A stretch of DNA of 53,025 nt from Planctomycetaceae bacterium UBA2671 (GTDB taxonomy: Bacteria > Planctomycetota > Planctomycetia > Planctomycetales > Planctomycetaceae). Below the pieces are notes generated by a model that was not told the DNA's origin, ran no database searches, and saw only the letters and a list, made by a program, of their open reading frames with translations. Positions 1-7,963 of the stretch are shown here, one piece after another (within the stretch, counting starts at the first letter, position 1; every line of letters starts with the position of its first letter). The stretch is from the NCBI GenBank assembly GCA_002359185.1, contig DEML01000120.1:75656-128680 (forward strand), in the 5' to 3' direction. A program made the position numbers and the translations under genes.

Positions 1-73
1 CTTCAGGTTCTTTTCAACGTGGGTTCAAATTTGTCCAAGGACAATATAATAAAAACCTGGCATGTGAGCGAAA

Positions 74-135
74 GGACTTGAGTCCGAAGCTCACGGCCAA
101 AATACCTATCGGCTTCAGCCGATAGTAATTCAGTT
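74..135 (+). repeat. 62-base two-hairpin dispersed repeat, left copy
   Basis: This block recurs in inverted orientation at 52964-53025, with 59 of 62 positions matching. It contains a small hairpin (GGACT/AGTCC arms, 75-85 region) and a perfect 9-base stem with a two-base loop at 106-125 (CTATCGGCT / AGCCGATAG). It is non-coding and lies upstream of the katG promoter. A short intergenic repeat carrying palindromes resembles REP-type elements. Whether it folds in RNA, ends upstream transcription or is mobilised cannot be told from two copies. Confidence 0.8.
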
Positions 136-194
136 CACAACAGCACTCAATTCCATCTATGCACAATACGCATAGCTGCTATCCCTCGAATGCA

Positions 195-224
195 TTGGAC
201 TATTTTTATGGTTCAACTGATAAT
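195..224 (+). promoter_or_regulatory. Candidate sigma-70 promoter of katG
   Basis: TTGGAC (195-200) and GATAAT (219-224) are separated by 18 bases and lie about 65 bases before the katG start codon. The gene also has a strong ribosome site AGGAG at 279-283, six bases before ATG 289. I see no clear OxyR or PerR box, so oxidative-stress control is not shown by the sequence. Confidence 0.45.
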
Positions 225-288
225 GCTATAGATACAACGATCAAAATCGGATCGTCTGCGACGAATTTCATTTAACTCAGGAGAGAAC

Positions 289-2652
289 ATGAACACCAAG
301 CCTTACTTGATTCGAGCTATGTCGAGCTGTGCGGTGCTTTGCATCGCAGCCTCGGCATTTGCTGAAGAAACCGCGAAACAGCCGGCGAACGGTCAGGACA
401 TCAGTAAGTGTCCTGTCATGGGGACACAACAACCTCCCTCTCAAAGAATTACCGCTGCCGGCACGATGTCGAATGGCGACTGGTGGCCGAATCAATTGAA
501 TCTGGACATTCTTCACCAGAATTCTGCCAAGAGCAACCCGATGGGGGACAATTTCAATTATGCCGAGGAATTCCAGAAACTCGATCTGGATGCCGTCAAA
601 AAAGATATCAAGGAATTGATGACAACATCCCAGGATTGGTGGCCAGCTGACTATGGGCATTACGGTCCACTGTTTATTCGCATGGCCTGGCACAGTGCAG
701 GAACGTATCGCGTTTCCGATGGTCGTGGTGGCGCTTCCGATGGTACTCAACGTTTCGCTCCGCTCAACAGTTGGCCCGACAATGCCAACCTCGACAAGGC
801 CCGCCGCTTGCTTTGGCCGATTAAACAAAAGTACGGCCGTAAAATCTCATGGGCAGATCTGATGATTCTCACCGGAAACTGTGCGTTGGAATCGATGGGA
901 TTTGAAACATTCGGATTCGCGGGCGGTCGAGAAGATGTCTGGGAAGCACAAAAGGATGTGTACTGGGGACCAGAAAGTACGTGGCTGGGAGACAAACGCT
1001 ACGAAGCCGATGGGAAACTCGAAAACCCGCTGGCCGCAACACAAATGGGACTGATCTACGTCAATCCGGAAGGTCCTAAAGGCAAGCCGGATCCCATGGC
1101 AGCAGCGATCGCCATTCGAGAAACCTTTGGCAACATGGCGATGAACGATGAAGAAACCGTAGCCTTGATTGCTGGTGGTCATACGTTTGGTAAAGCTCAT
1201 GGTGCCGCCAGCCCTGATGGAAATGTCGGTCCTGAGCCTGAAGGAGCTGGTCTTGCCGAACAAGGCCTCGGCTGGAAAAACTCTTTTGGCAAAGGTAATG
1301 CTGGTGACACGATCACCAGTGGCCTGGAAGGTGCTTGGTCTGCGACACCTACTCAATGGTCCAACGGTTATTTTGATAATCTGTTCGGCTTCGAATGGGA
1401 ATTGACCAAAAGTCCGGCCGGTGCGAATCAATGGGTACCCAAAGATAAATCGGCAAAAGGATTGGTGCCCGATGCTCACGATCCTTCAAAAACTCACGCA
1501 CCAATCATGTTCACAACAGACATCGCACTGAAGATGGACCCAGCTTACGCAAAAATTTCGAAGCGATTCCACGAAAATCCGGATCAGTTCCAGAAAGCAT
1601 TTGCCAAAGCCTGGTACAAGCTGACTCACCGCGACATGGGACCTGTCTCACGCTGCCTTGGTCCGCATGTTCCGGAACCACAATTGTGGCAGGATCCTGT
1701 CCCGGCTGCTGATTATGAATTGATCGACGAACAGGATATTAGTGACCTGAAAGCGAGCATTCTTGATACGGACCTGACGGTTTCTCAGTTGGTTTCAACC
1801 GCATGGGAATCGGCTTCCACCTTCCGTGGTTCAGACATGCGTGGTGGTGCCAACGGGGCACGTATTCGTCTGGCTCCGCAAAAGGACTGGGCAGTCAATC
1901 AACCTAAAGAACTGGCACAAATCTTAAATGTTTTGGAAAAGGTCCAAAAAGATTTCAATAGCTCACAGTCTGGCAACAAAAAAGTTTCCCTCGCGGATAT
2001 CATTGTTCTGGGGGGTTGCGCGGCAGTTGAGAAATCTGCCAAAGATGCCGGTCATGAGATTCAGGTTCCATTCTCTCCAGGACGTACCGACACCACTCAG
2101 GAGATGACTGATGTGGAGTCCTTCGCTCCACTGGAACCGATTGCAGATGGCTTCCGAAACTATCTCGATCACAATCGCGAATATCACAGACCTTTAGAAG
2201 AGTTGCTGGTCGATCGAGCAAACCTGCTCACACTGACTGCTCCGGAAATGACAGTTCTTGTTGGTGGTATGCGAGTTCTGGGAACAAACGCCGGCGGTGG
2301 ACCAATCGCACAACTGGGCGTTTTCACAAAGAAACCTGGCACTTTGACCAACGATTTCTTTGTCAACCTGCTCGATATGGACACTCAGTGGCAAGTCTCA
2401 CCAATGTGCGAGCATTTCTACGAAGGACGCGATCGCAAAACTGACAAAGTCAAATGGACTGCCAGTTCCGTCGACCTCGTATTCGGCTCAAACTCACAAC
2501 TTCGAGCCATCTCAGAAGTTTATGCCAGCAAAGACGCCAAGAAAAAGTTTGTCAAAGACTTCGTGGCCGCCTGGGATAAGGTCATGAATCTCGACCGTTT
2601 CGATCTGGAACGACCTGAGTCAAAGGAATCGAAACCACTGGCTAAGAACTAA
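289..2652 (+). CDS. katG: Catalase-peroxidase KatG with export signal
   Basis: Bifunctional haem catalase-peroxidase that removes hydrogen peroxide. Residues 1-25 form a signal peptide (likely cleavage AFA|EE), so this copy should act in the periplasm or outside the cytoplasmic membrane, unlike most KatG proteins. The distal haem triad is visible as Arg131, Trp134 and His135 (RMAWHSAGTYR). Tyr257 (MGLIYVNPEGP) and Met283 (GNMAMND) are the partners of Trp134 in the Met-Tyr-Trp adduct needed for catalase activity, and His298 (GGHTFGKAHG) is the proximal ligand. At 787 residues it has both the N-terminal catalytic and C-terminal duplicate domains at normal family length. It is a single gene with its own promoter and a strong terminator at 2693-2731. 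Identification is secure; export rests on the visible signal peptide. Confidence 0.97.
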   Translation: MNTKPYLIRAMSSCAVLCIAASAFAEETAKQPANGQDISKCPVMGTQQPPSQRITAAGTMSNGDWWPNQLNLDILHQNSAKSNPMGDNFNYAEEFQKLDLDAVKKDIKELMTTSQDWWPADYGHYGPLFIRMAWHSAGTYRVSDGRGGASDGTQRFAPLNSWPDNANLDKARRLLWPIKQKYGRKISWADLMILTGNCALESMGFETFGFAGGREDVWEAQKDVYWGPESTWLGDKRYEADGKLENPLAATQMGLIYVNPEGPKGKPDPMAAAIAIRETFGNMAMNDEETVALIAGGHTFGKAHGAASPDGNVGPEPEGAGLAEQGLGWKNSFGKGNAGDTITSGLEGAWSATPTQWSNGYFDNLFGFEWELTKSPAGANQWVPKDKSAKGLVPDAHDPSKTHAPIMFTTDIALKMDPAYAKISKRFHENPDQFQKAFAKAWYKLTHRDMGPVSRCLGPHVPEPQLWQDPVPAADYELIDEQDISDLKASILDTDLTVSQLVSTAWESASTFRGSDMRGGANGARIRLAPQKDWAVNQPKELAQILNVLEKVQKDFNSSQSGNKKVSLADIIVLGGCAAVEKSAKDAGHEIQVPFSPGRTDTTQEMTDVESFAPLEPIADGFRNYLDHNREYHRPLEELLVDRANLLTLTAPEMTVLVGGMRVLGTNAGGGPIAQLGVFTKKPGTLTNDFFVNLLDMDTQWQVSPMCEHFYEGRDRKTDKVKWTASSVDLVFGSNSQLRAISEVYASKDAKKKFVKDFVAAWDKVMNLDRFDLERPESKESKPLAKN

Positions 2653-2692
2653 CGATTTGATTGAGTATTATTTCTTAATGTCAAACTCTCAC

Positions 2693-2731
2693 AGGCAAGA
2701 TGGAATCATCGCGATTCCATCTTGCCTTTTT
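2693..2731 (+). terminator. Rho-independent terminator of katG
   Basis: A perfect 15-base-pair stem (arms 2693-2707 and 2713-2727) with loop ATCGC is followed by a T run at 2727-2731. It lies 40 bases after the katG stop codon. Confidence 0.93.
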
Positions 2732-2805
2732 GATTGCACTTATCAGAACTGTGAATCAATATCTGAATTTGCTTTTGAACCCTGTACCACTTTCTGGAAT
2801 TTTTA

Positions 2806-2874
2806 GAACCGCGGTTGGACGCAGATAGACGCAGATTTTTTGTATCTGCGTTTATCTGCGTCCAACCGCGGTTC
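2806..2874. repeat. Long 31-base-pair hairpin
   Basis: Arms 2806-2836 and 2844-2874 pair over 31 positions with one G/T mismatch (a wobble in RNA), around the loop TTTTTGT (2837-2843). The arm contains the near-repeat motifs ACGCAGATA and ACGCAGAT and the palindrome AACCGCGGTT. It sits between the katG terminator and a decayed hydrolase gene, so it is not needed to end katG transcription. It looks like a mobile or dispersed palindromic element and not like a gene terminator, although no second copy occurs in this window. Confidence 0.85.
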
Positions 2875-2921
2875 AATTCGTAGGTTGTGTTTGCTGAAGG
2901 CATAACCCAACACCACGGTAT

Positions 2922-3238
2922 TTACTTCAACGCTTTCAGAATCGCTTCTCCAACTTGCTGACCGAGAAACTCGTAACCTGCACCATTGGAATGGATGTCA
3001 TTAGAGTTCTGCGTTTCTTCCAGATGAGGAGTGATCAAAGTGAAGAGGTCATCCGTGGCGACGCCATGTTTGTTCATAATCTGGGCAGCCGCCTCGTTTC
3101 GATCGATGATTGACTGTGCAGTTTGTTTTTTTTCGATTCGTCATCGGGAATTGGGGTTGTGCTGGCCCAGATAATTTTTGCACCTGTCTTCTGCATTCGT
3201 TCAACAAGTTGTCTCCACACGACACCGTCATGAATGAA
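2922..3238 (-). pseudogene. Decayed SGNH/GDSL hydrolase, 3' part only
   Basis: The reverse strand reads as the C-terminal part of a planctomycete SGNH-type esterase. An upstream segment contains VERMQKTGAKIIWASTTPIP, and a downstream segment ends with the catalytic Asp-x-x-His block DIHSNGAGYEFLGQQVGE. The two segments are in different frames; the switch falls at an eight-T run (3126-3133, poly-A on the coding strand). The 5' half with the GDS catalytic serine is missing and a stop precedes the first segment. This is therefore a truncated, frameshifted relic and not a gene. A single-base sequencing error could explain the shift but not the missing N-terminus. Confidence 0.8.
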
Positions 3239-3377
3239 TTATTGATTAAATAATCGCTAAGGTTACACACTATCGAAATGCTTCGTGGACTGCCAGTTTG
3301 CAGACAGATATGATCATTGAAAGAAAACAGCTTCAGATCACAAATATGTAATCTGAAAAACACACAAAAGGGTAAAA

Positions 3378-4190
3378 ATGAAACAAAAGACACTCGGAAT
3401 GGTCATGCTCTGTATGTTTGCCACAATCTTGCAAGTTAGAGCCGAGTCACCGGTAAAAATATCTCAGGTACAAGCCAACTGGTTCAAGATTGACTGTGAA
3501 GGAAACTACCCGCACCATTTACAGGGAGTTTGCACTGACGAGAAGTCGATCTATTGGTCCTTTACGACGACTATCGTCAAAACGGACATGAACGGGAAAC
3601 TGCAACATAAAATTCCTGTTGCCAATCATCACGGCGACCTCTGCTTCCACGACGATAAACTTTATGTCGCTGTGAACCTTGGCAAATTCAACGATCCCAA
3701 AGGCAATGCCGATTCCTGGGTGTACGTTTACAATTCAGATACTCTGGAAGAACTCGCCCGACATGAAACGCAGGAAGTCTTTCACGGGGCAGGGGGGATC
3801 GGTTTCCGCAACGGGCACTTTTTCGTTGTCGGAGGTTTACCAGGTGATATTGAAGTGAATTACGTTTACGAATACGACGGCAAATTCCAATTCCAGAAAA
3901 AACATATCATTGAAAGTGGTCAAACCTTACTTGGAATTCAAACTGCCACCTTTGCACATAACCGCTGGTGGTTTGGCTGCTACGGAGATCCCCAAATATT
4001 ACTTGTCACCGATGCTAACTTTAGGATGCTTGGAAGACACAAGTTGAACTGCTCGTTAGGCATCGAAGGAATCTCGAACGGACGGTTGCTTGTCGCAAGT
4101 GGACGATGCGATAAAGAGAAGGGGTGTCGCGGAAGTGTCCAGACGGCAATCCCCGATGAAGCAGCCGGCTACCTATTGAAATCAAAATAA
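3378..4190 (+). CDS. Secreted beta-propeller-like protein of unknown function
   Basis: 270 residues with a cleavable signal peptide (hydrophobic 5-20, likely cleavage VRA|ES). The mature part has repeating segments of the kind YWSFTTTIVKTDMNGK, LYVAVNLGKF and WVYVYNSDTLEEL, as seen in WD/NHL-type beta-propellers that read out as strands. No catalytic motif was recognised. It is followed after 14 bases by a Tat-exported metallophosphoesterase preceded by AGGAG, so the two are probably co-transcribed. A role with that phosphoesterase in handling an external substrate is possible but only inferred. The C-terminus has two cysteines (GRCDKEKGC) that could form a disulfide. Confidence 0.7.
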   Translation: MKQKTLGMVMLCMFATILQVRAESPVKISQVQANWFKIDCEGNYPHHLQGVCTDEKSIYWSFTTTIVKTDMNGKLQHKIPVANHHGDLCFHDDKLYVAVNLGKFNDPKGNADSWVYVYNSDTLEELARHETQEVFHGAGGIGFRNGHFFVVGGLPGDIEVNYVYEYDGKFQFQKKHIIESGQTLLGIQTATFAHNRWWFGCYGDPQILLVTDANFRMLGRHKLNCSLGIEGISNGRLLVASGRCDKEKGCRGSVQTAIPDEAAGYLLKSK

Positions 4191-4204
4191 TTTGAGGAGT
4201 CACA

Positions 4205-5107
4205 ATGAGTATAGTTAAACATCCGACTCAACTTGGAAGACGAGCATTCCTCAAAAACGGGGCACTCGTCCTGGCAGCGGCTACTCTGAACCAGGGACAA
4301 TGGTTGCATGCAGAAGAGAATGCTAAACGCCTGAGATTCGGACTCGTGACCGATCTGCATTATGCGGATAAACCACCCGGGGGATCACGACATTATCGAG
4401 AAACTCTCCGCAAGCTTGAAGAAGCCTCCAATCAGTTTCAGCAGGATCAACCAGCGTTTATTGTTGAACTCGGTGATTTAATCGATGCAGCCAGTTCAGT
4501 CGATGTCGAGCTAAGTTATTTGAAAACGGTGAACCGGGTATTCTCGGCTATCTGTAAAGATCGTCATTACGTTTTGGGCAACCATTGTGTGGACACACTG
4601 AAGAAGGAAGAATTTCTCGGAGAAGTTGGCCAGGAGAAGTCCTATTACTCGTTTGATCGCGACGGATTCCACTTCGTCGTGCTGGACTCCTGTTTTCGCA
4701 GTGACGGCGAGCCCTACGCTCGGAAAAACTTTCAGTGGACTGATGCCAATATCCCAGTAGTAGAACTGGAATGGCTGAAGGCTGATCTCAATGCGACGGA
4801 CAAGCAGGTCGTGGTCTTTGCTCATCAACGACTGGACGTAGACAATAATCACGGCGTGAAAAATAATGCTGCAGTCAGAAAGATTTTCGAATCGTCCGGC
4901 AAAGTCTTAGCAGTTTTTCAGGGACACAGTCACCAGAATGATCTCAAGGAAATGGAGGGCATCCACTATTGCACAATGGTCGCAATGGTCGAAGGTTCTG
5001 GTTCTGAAAGCAATGGCTATTCGATTATCGATATCCAAGCAAATGGAACAATAATCATCAATGGGTTCCGCAATCAGAATGATTACAAATGGGTCAGGTC
5101 GACTTAA
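4205..5107 (+). CDS. Tat-exported calcineurin-type metallophosphoesterase
   Basis: 300 residues. The N-terminus has a twin-arginine signal (GRRAFLKNG, residues 11-19, then a hydrophobic stretch). All metal-ligand motifs of the calcineurin-like superfamily are visible: Asp50-x-His52 (TDLHY), Gly-Asp91 (LGDLID), Asn126-His127 (GNHC), His207 (FAHQR) and the GHSH motif at His241/His243. The enzyme should therefore hydrolyse a phosphomono- or diester outside the cytoplasm with a di-metal centre; the substrate cannot be read from the sequence. It has a strong ribosome site AGGAG, and its 14-base spacing from the upstream propeller gene indicates one operon. Identification of the fold is firm. Confidence 0.92.
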   Translation: MSIVKHPTQLGRRAFLKNGALVLAAATLNQGQWLHAEENAKRLRFGLVTDLHYADKPPGGSRHYRETLRKLEEASNQFQQDQPAFIVELGDLIDAASSVDVELSYLKTVNRVFSAICKDRHYVLGNHCVDTLKKEEFLGEVGQEKSYYSFDRDGFHFVVLDSCFRSDGEPYARKNFQWTDANIPVVELEWLKADLNATDKQVVVFAHQRLDVDNNHGVKNNAAVRKIFESSGKVLAVFQGHSHQNDLKEMEGIHYCTMVAMVEGSGSESNGYSIIDIQANGTIIINGFRNQNDYKWVRST

Positions 5108-5278
5108 GCAATCTAAAGCATATTAAAAAATCATCTGCAGCGTTCGGCAGGAGCAAACACAGCGATTTAGGATCATTTGGAGTCCAAGCGACTGCAGAAA
5201 CCATTTAAAAATGGCCTACAATGGTTTCACTTGAGAAATCGCTTGCCAACGATTTCGATCGATCTTGACGGGTGTGAT

Positions 5279-6664
5279 TCAGCCGAGCAATTCCGGAATT
5301 GGCGTTCCTTCTGTCAATGGAATTGGGCGACCATCGACGGATTGAAATGTAATCCCAGAGGGATCGTAGCCTAATGCCCAGTAAACTGTTGCATGGATGT
5401 CCCCCGGCGTGACGGGGCGCGTATCAGGATAAGCCCCGATCTTATCCGAGGAACCGATCACTTGACCTCCCTTTATCCCACCTCCTGCGAGAACCACCGA
5501 ATAGCACCCCGGCCAGTGATCGCGACCAGCATCATTATTGATTTTCGGCGTCCTCCCGAAATCACCCATCCAAATTACGAGTGTTTCATCGAGCAGGCCA
5601 CGCTCATCCAAATCATCTAGCAAAGCTGCATATGCCTTCTCCATCGGGGGAACGAGGCTATTTTTCAGTTTATTGAAATTGTCTTTGTGAGTATCCCAGG
5701 TAATGCTCGGTCCGTTGACCGTCGAAACAAACCGGGTCCCCGCTTCAATCAATCGGCGGGCCAGCAAATGAGACTGGCCCCAACTGTGCCGCCCGTAACG
5801 ATCCCGCACTTTGTCTGATTCCTTTGACAAATCAAACGCATCTCCGGCTTCGCCAGACGAAATGACACGTGAGGCTTCATTGTGAAATGTGTCCATTTCA
5901 GTAGCCGTCGTAGAGTGGATTGGCTGAGCCATTGAGCCAAGTTGTTGCATGATGTCGAGTCGCCGTTCAAATCGAGTCGATGTCATCCCCTCCGATAAAG
6001 TAAGATTTCTCACTTTGAAATTGCTGGAATTGGGATCATCATTCACGACAAACGGATCGTGCTTGACCCCGAGGCATCCCCCAAATTGTCCTGGAGTCAG
6101 ATAAACGAAACTGTCGCAATGGGGCTTAGGTGTGATCACATATGGAGGAACCGCTTTGCTATAGCCGTCACGTTTGGCAAGCCAGCCAATTAATGTGCCA
6201 AAACTCGGCAAGTCAGCAGGACTGGGATTAATCAGTGTAGAATCCTGCTTGTACGGTCGACCAGCAATCGACCAGTACATCCCGGAATTGTGAGCCGAAT
6301 GCTTGTGATGCACACTGCGAATAATTGCCAGTTTGTCCATCCGCTTCGCCATTTCAGGAAGCAACTCGCTGACTTGAATTCCTGAAACGTTCGTCTCAAT
6401 AGGCTGAAATTCTCCACGAACCGTCGAGTCAGCCAGCGGCTTGGGATCCCACAAATCGTGATGACTGGGGGCACCACAATTGAAGATCATGATGACTCGT
6501 TTAGCGGTCCCAGAGCGTACCGCTGCTTCAATTCGAGATTCGGTAAAAGTCAGCGGCGAATAAAACGCAGCCAACCCGGCCCCAATTGCCTGGAGCGACT
6601 TTCTTCGCGATAACGACTCAATACCCAAAGCATTTGTGTGGGGAAGGGGAGCGTAGAACTCCAT
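5279..6664 (-). CDS. DUF1501 family protein
   Basis: 461 residues from ATG 6664. I chose this start because GGAG lies eight bases upstream; the frame stays open for 21 more codons to an ATG at 6727. The N-terminus has SRRKSLQAIGAGLAA, a Tat-like signal. Typical DUF1501 blocks are visible: IMIFNCGAPSHHDLWDPKP, IRSVHHKHSAHNSGMYW, WDTHKDNF, VIWMGDFGRTPKIN and GRDHWPGCYSVVLAGGGIKGG. These proteins belong to the alkaline-phosphatase-like superfamily, are abundant in planctomycetes and are often paired with DUF1549/DUF1553 proteins; no such partner is adjacent here. Function is unknown, probably exported enzyme activity in polysaccharide or sulfate/phosphate ester use. It converges with the metallophosphoesterase gene. 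Confidence 0.92.
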   Translation of the reverse strand: MEFYAPLPHTNALGIESLSRRKSLQAIGAGLAAFYSPLTFTESRIEAAVRSGTAKRVIMIFNCGAPSHHDLWDPKPLADSTVRGEFQPIETNVSGIQVSELLPEMAKRMDKLAIIRSVHHKHSAHNSGMYWSIAGRPYKQDSTLINPSPADLPSFGTLIGWLAKRDGYSKAVPPYVITPKPHCDSFVYLTPGQFGGCLGVKHDPFVVNDDPNSSNFKVRNLTLSEGMTSTRFERRLDIMQQLGSMAQPIHSTTATEMDTFHNEASRVISSGEAGDAFDLSKESDKVRDRYGRHSWGQSHLLARRLIEAGTRFVSTVNGPSITWDTHKDNFNKLKNSLVPPMEKAYAALLDDLDERGLLDETLVIWMGDFGRTPKINNDAGRDHWPGCYSVVLAGGGIKGGQVIGSSDKIGAYPDTRPVTPGDIHATVYWALGYDPSGITFQSVDGRPIPLTEGTPIPELLG

Positions 6665-6901
6665 AGTGGACTCCAATTTGGCGGGAATGCTTTCAACGAA
6701 ACCATAGCACCGAGCACGTGATATCACTATACATAGTGGGAGACATCTTGAATAGCCGTAGTCTTTTATTCGACGTATTTGCCTTTCTGCATGTTTCCTG
6801 TCAAACTGATCAATTCACAGACAAAAGAGAAACATTATTGTCTGAGGATTATTGTTTGAGTTTGTCCATGAAAATAATGATCAGAGAAAGAAAAAGATAA
6901 A

Positions 6902-7876
6902 ATGATCAATGCACATCAACTTCTTCAATGCGCTATGCTGTCCTGTCTCGTTTTTTCAAACGCTGCTTTTGAAGCTGTCGCTGAAGACAAAAGTACCGAT
7001 ACCGGCTTTCATTTGAATGATAGTGAAGGCGACCACCTGGATGTCATTTACAATGGCAAACCGGTCGGGCGATACATGTATGCTCTCGATCTCTCCAGCG
7101 ATGAGAAGCGTCATGAAACCTACAAGCCGTTTCTGCATGTCATGAATCATTCAGGAGAGGCTCCGATTACTAAAGGGGCAGGGGGACAGTTTACACATCA
7201 CCGCGGCATCTTTCGTGGCTGGGCAAAGCTCAAACTGAACAATGAGCAATACGATACCTGGCACATGAAAAAAGTGGTGCAGGAACATCTCCGCTTTACA
7301 GGCAATCAATCCAACGCAGAAGAAGCAACCATCACTTCTGTCATTTCATATCGAACCGATGATGGCAAGCCTCTTTTTGAAGAGGATCGCACAATGCGTT
7401 TTCAGGTTCCACCCAAAGGGAGCTTTGCGATGATTGATGTCACTTCGGTCGTCAAAGCAACGCAGGGAAAACTCACACTTGATGGCGACCCCGAACACGC
7501 CGGCTTGCAGTTTCGACCTGCCAATGAGGTCGAGAAATCAAAAACCCAATACTGTTTCCCGAAAGAGAACGCAGATCCTAAAAAAGATCGGGACTATCCC
7601 TGGGTGACGGAATCGTTTGTCCTGGACGGCAAGCGATACAATGTGATCTACCTCAATCATCCAGAGAACACGAAAGGGGCAATCTTCTCTGCCTATCGTG
7701 ACTATGGTCGTTTCGGAGCCTGGTTCAAGACGGACATTCCTGAAGGGGAATCGGATAAAACTCAGGTTCGCTTTGTCATCACGCAAGGGGACATGCCCAC
7801 GCCGGAATTCATCCAGCAACAGTACAATGCCTATACCGGGAGTGATGCCCCCGTCCCGAATGTGACCATTAAGTAA
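6902..7876 (+). CDS. DUF6807 (PmoA-type) secreted protein
   Basis: 324 residues with an N-terminal signal peptide (hydrophobic to about residue 27, VAED). Recognisable family blocks are YMYALDLS, FLHVMNHSGEAPITKGAGGQFTHHRGIF, TWHMKKVVQEHLRF, HAGLQFRPANEV and PWVTESFVLDGKRY. The family is often called PmoA in databases but has no shown methane-oxygenase role. In planctomycetes it is normally found with sugar or polyol oxidoreductases, which fits the Gfo/Idh/MocA gene directly downstream. A jelly-roll-like carbohydrate-related role is plausible but unproven. Its own terminator (7896-7931) separates it from the next gene. Confidence 0.88.
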   Translation: MINAHQLLQCAMLSCLVFSNAAFEAVAEDKSTDTGFHLNDSEGDHLDVIYNGKPVGRYMYALDLSSDEKRHETYKPFLHVMNHSGEAPITKGAGGQFTHHRGIFRGWAKLKLNNEQYDTWHMKKVVQEHLRFTGNQSNAEEATITSVISYRTDDGKPLFEEDRTMRFQVPPKGSFAMIDVTSVVKATQGKLTLDGDPEHAGLQFRPANEVEKSKTQYCFPKENADPKKDRDYPWVTESFVLDGKRYNVIYLNHPENTKGAIFSAYRDYGRFGAWFKTDIPEGESDKTQVRFVITQGDMPTPEFIQQQYNAYTGSDAPVPNVTIK

Positions 7877-7895
7877 TCTAACAGAGACACGACAG

Positions 7896-7931
7896 AGTCT
7901 GGATTTGCGTTTCGCCATATCCAGACTTTTT
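7896..7931 (+). terminator. Rho-independent terminator after the DUF6807 gene
   Basis: Arms AGTCTGGAT (7896-7904) and ATCCAGACT (7919-7927), extendable inward with one mismatch, are followed by five T (7927-7931). It starts 19 bases after the stop codon. Confidence 0.85.
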
Positions 7932-7963
7932 GAATTTATCAACATGAATTTCGCAGGTACTGA

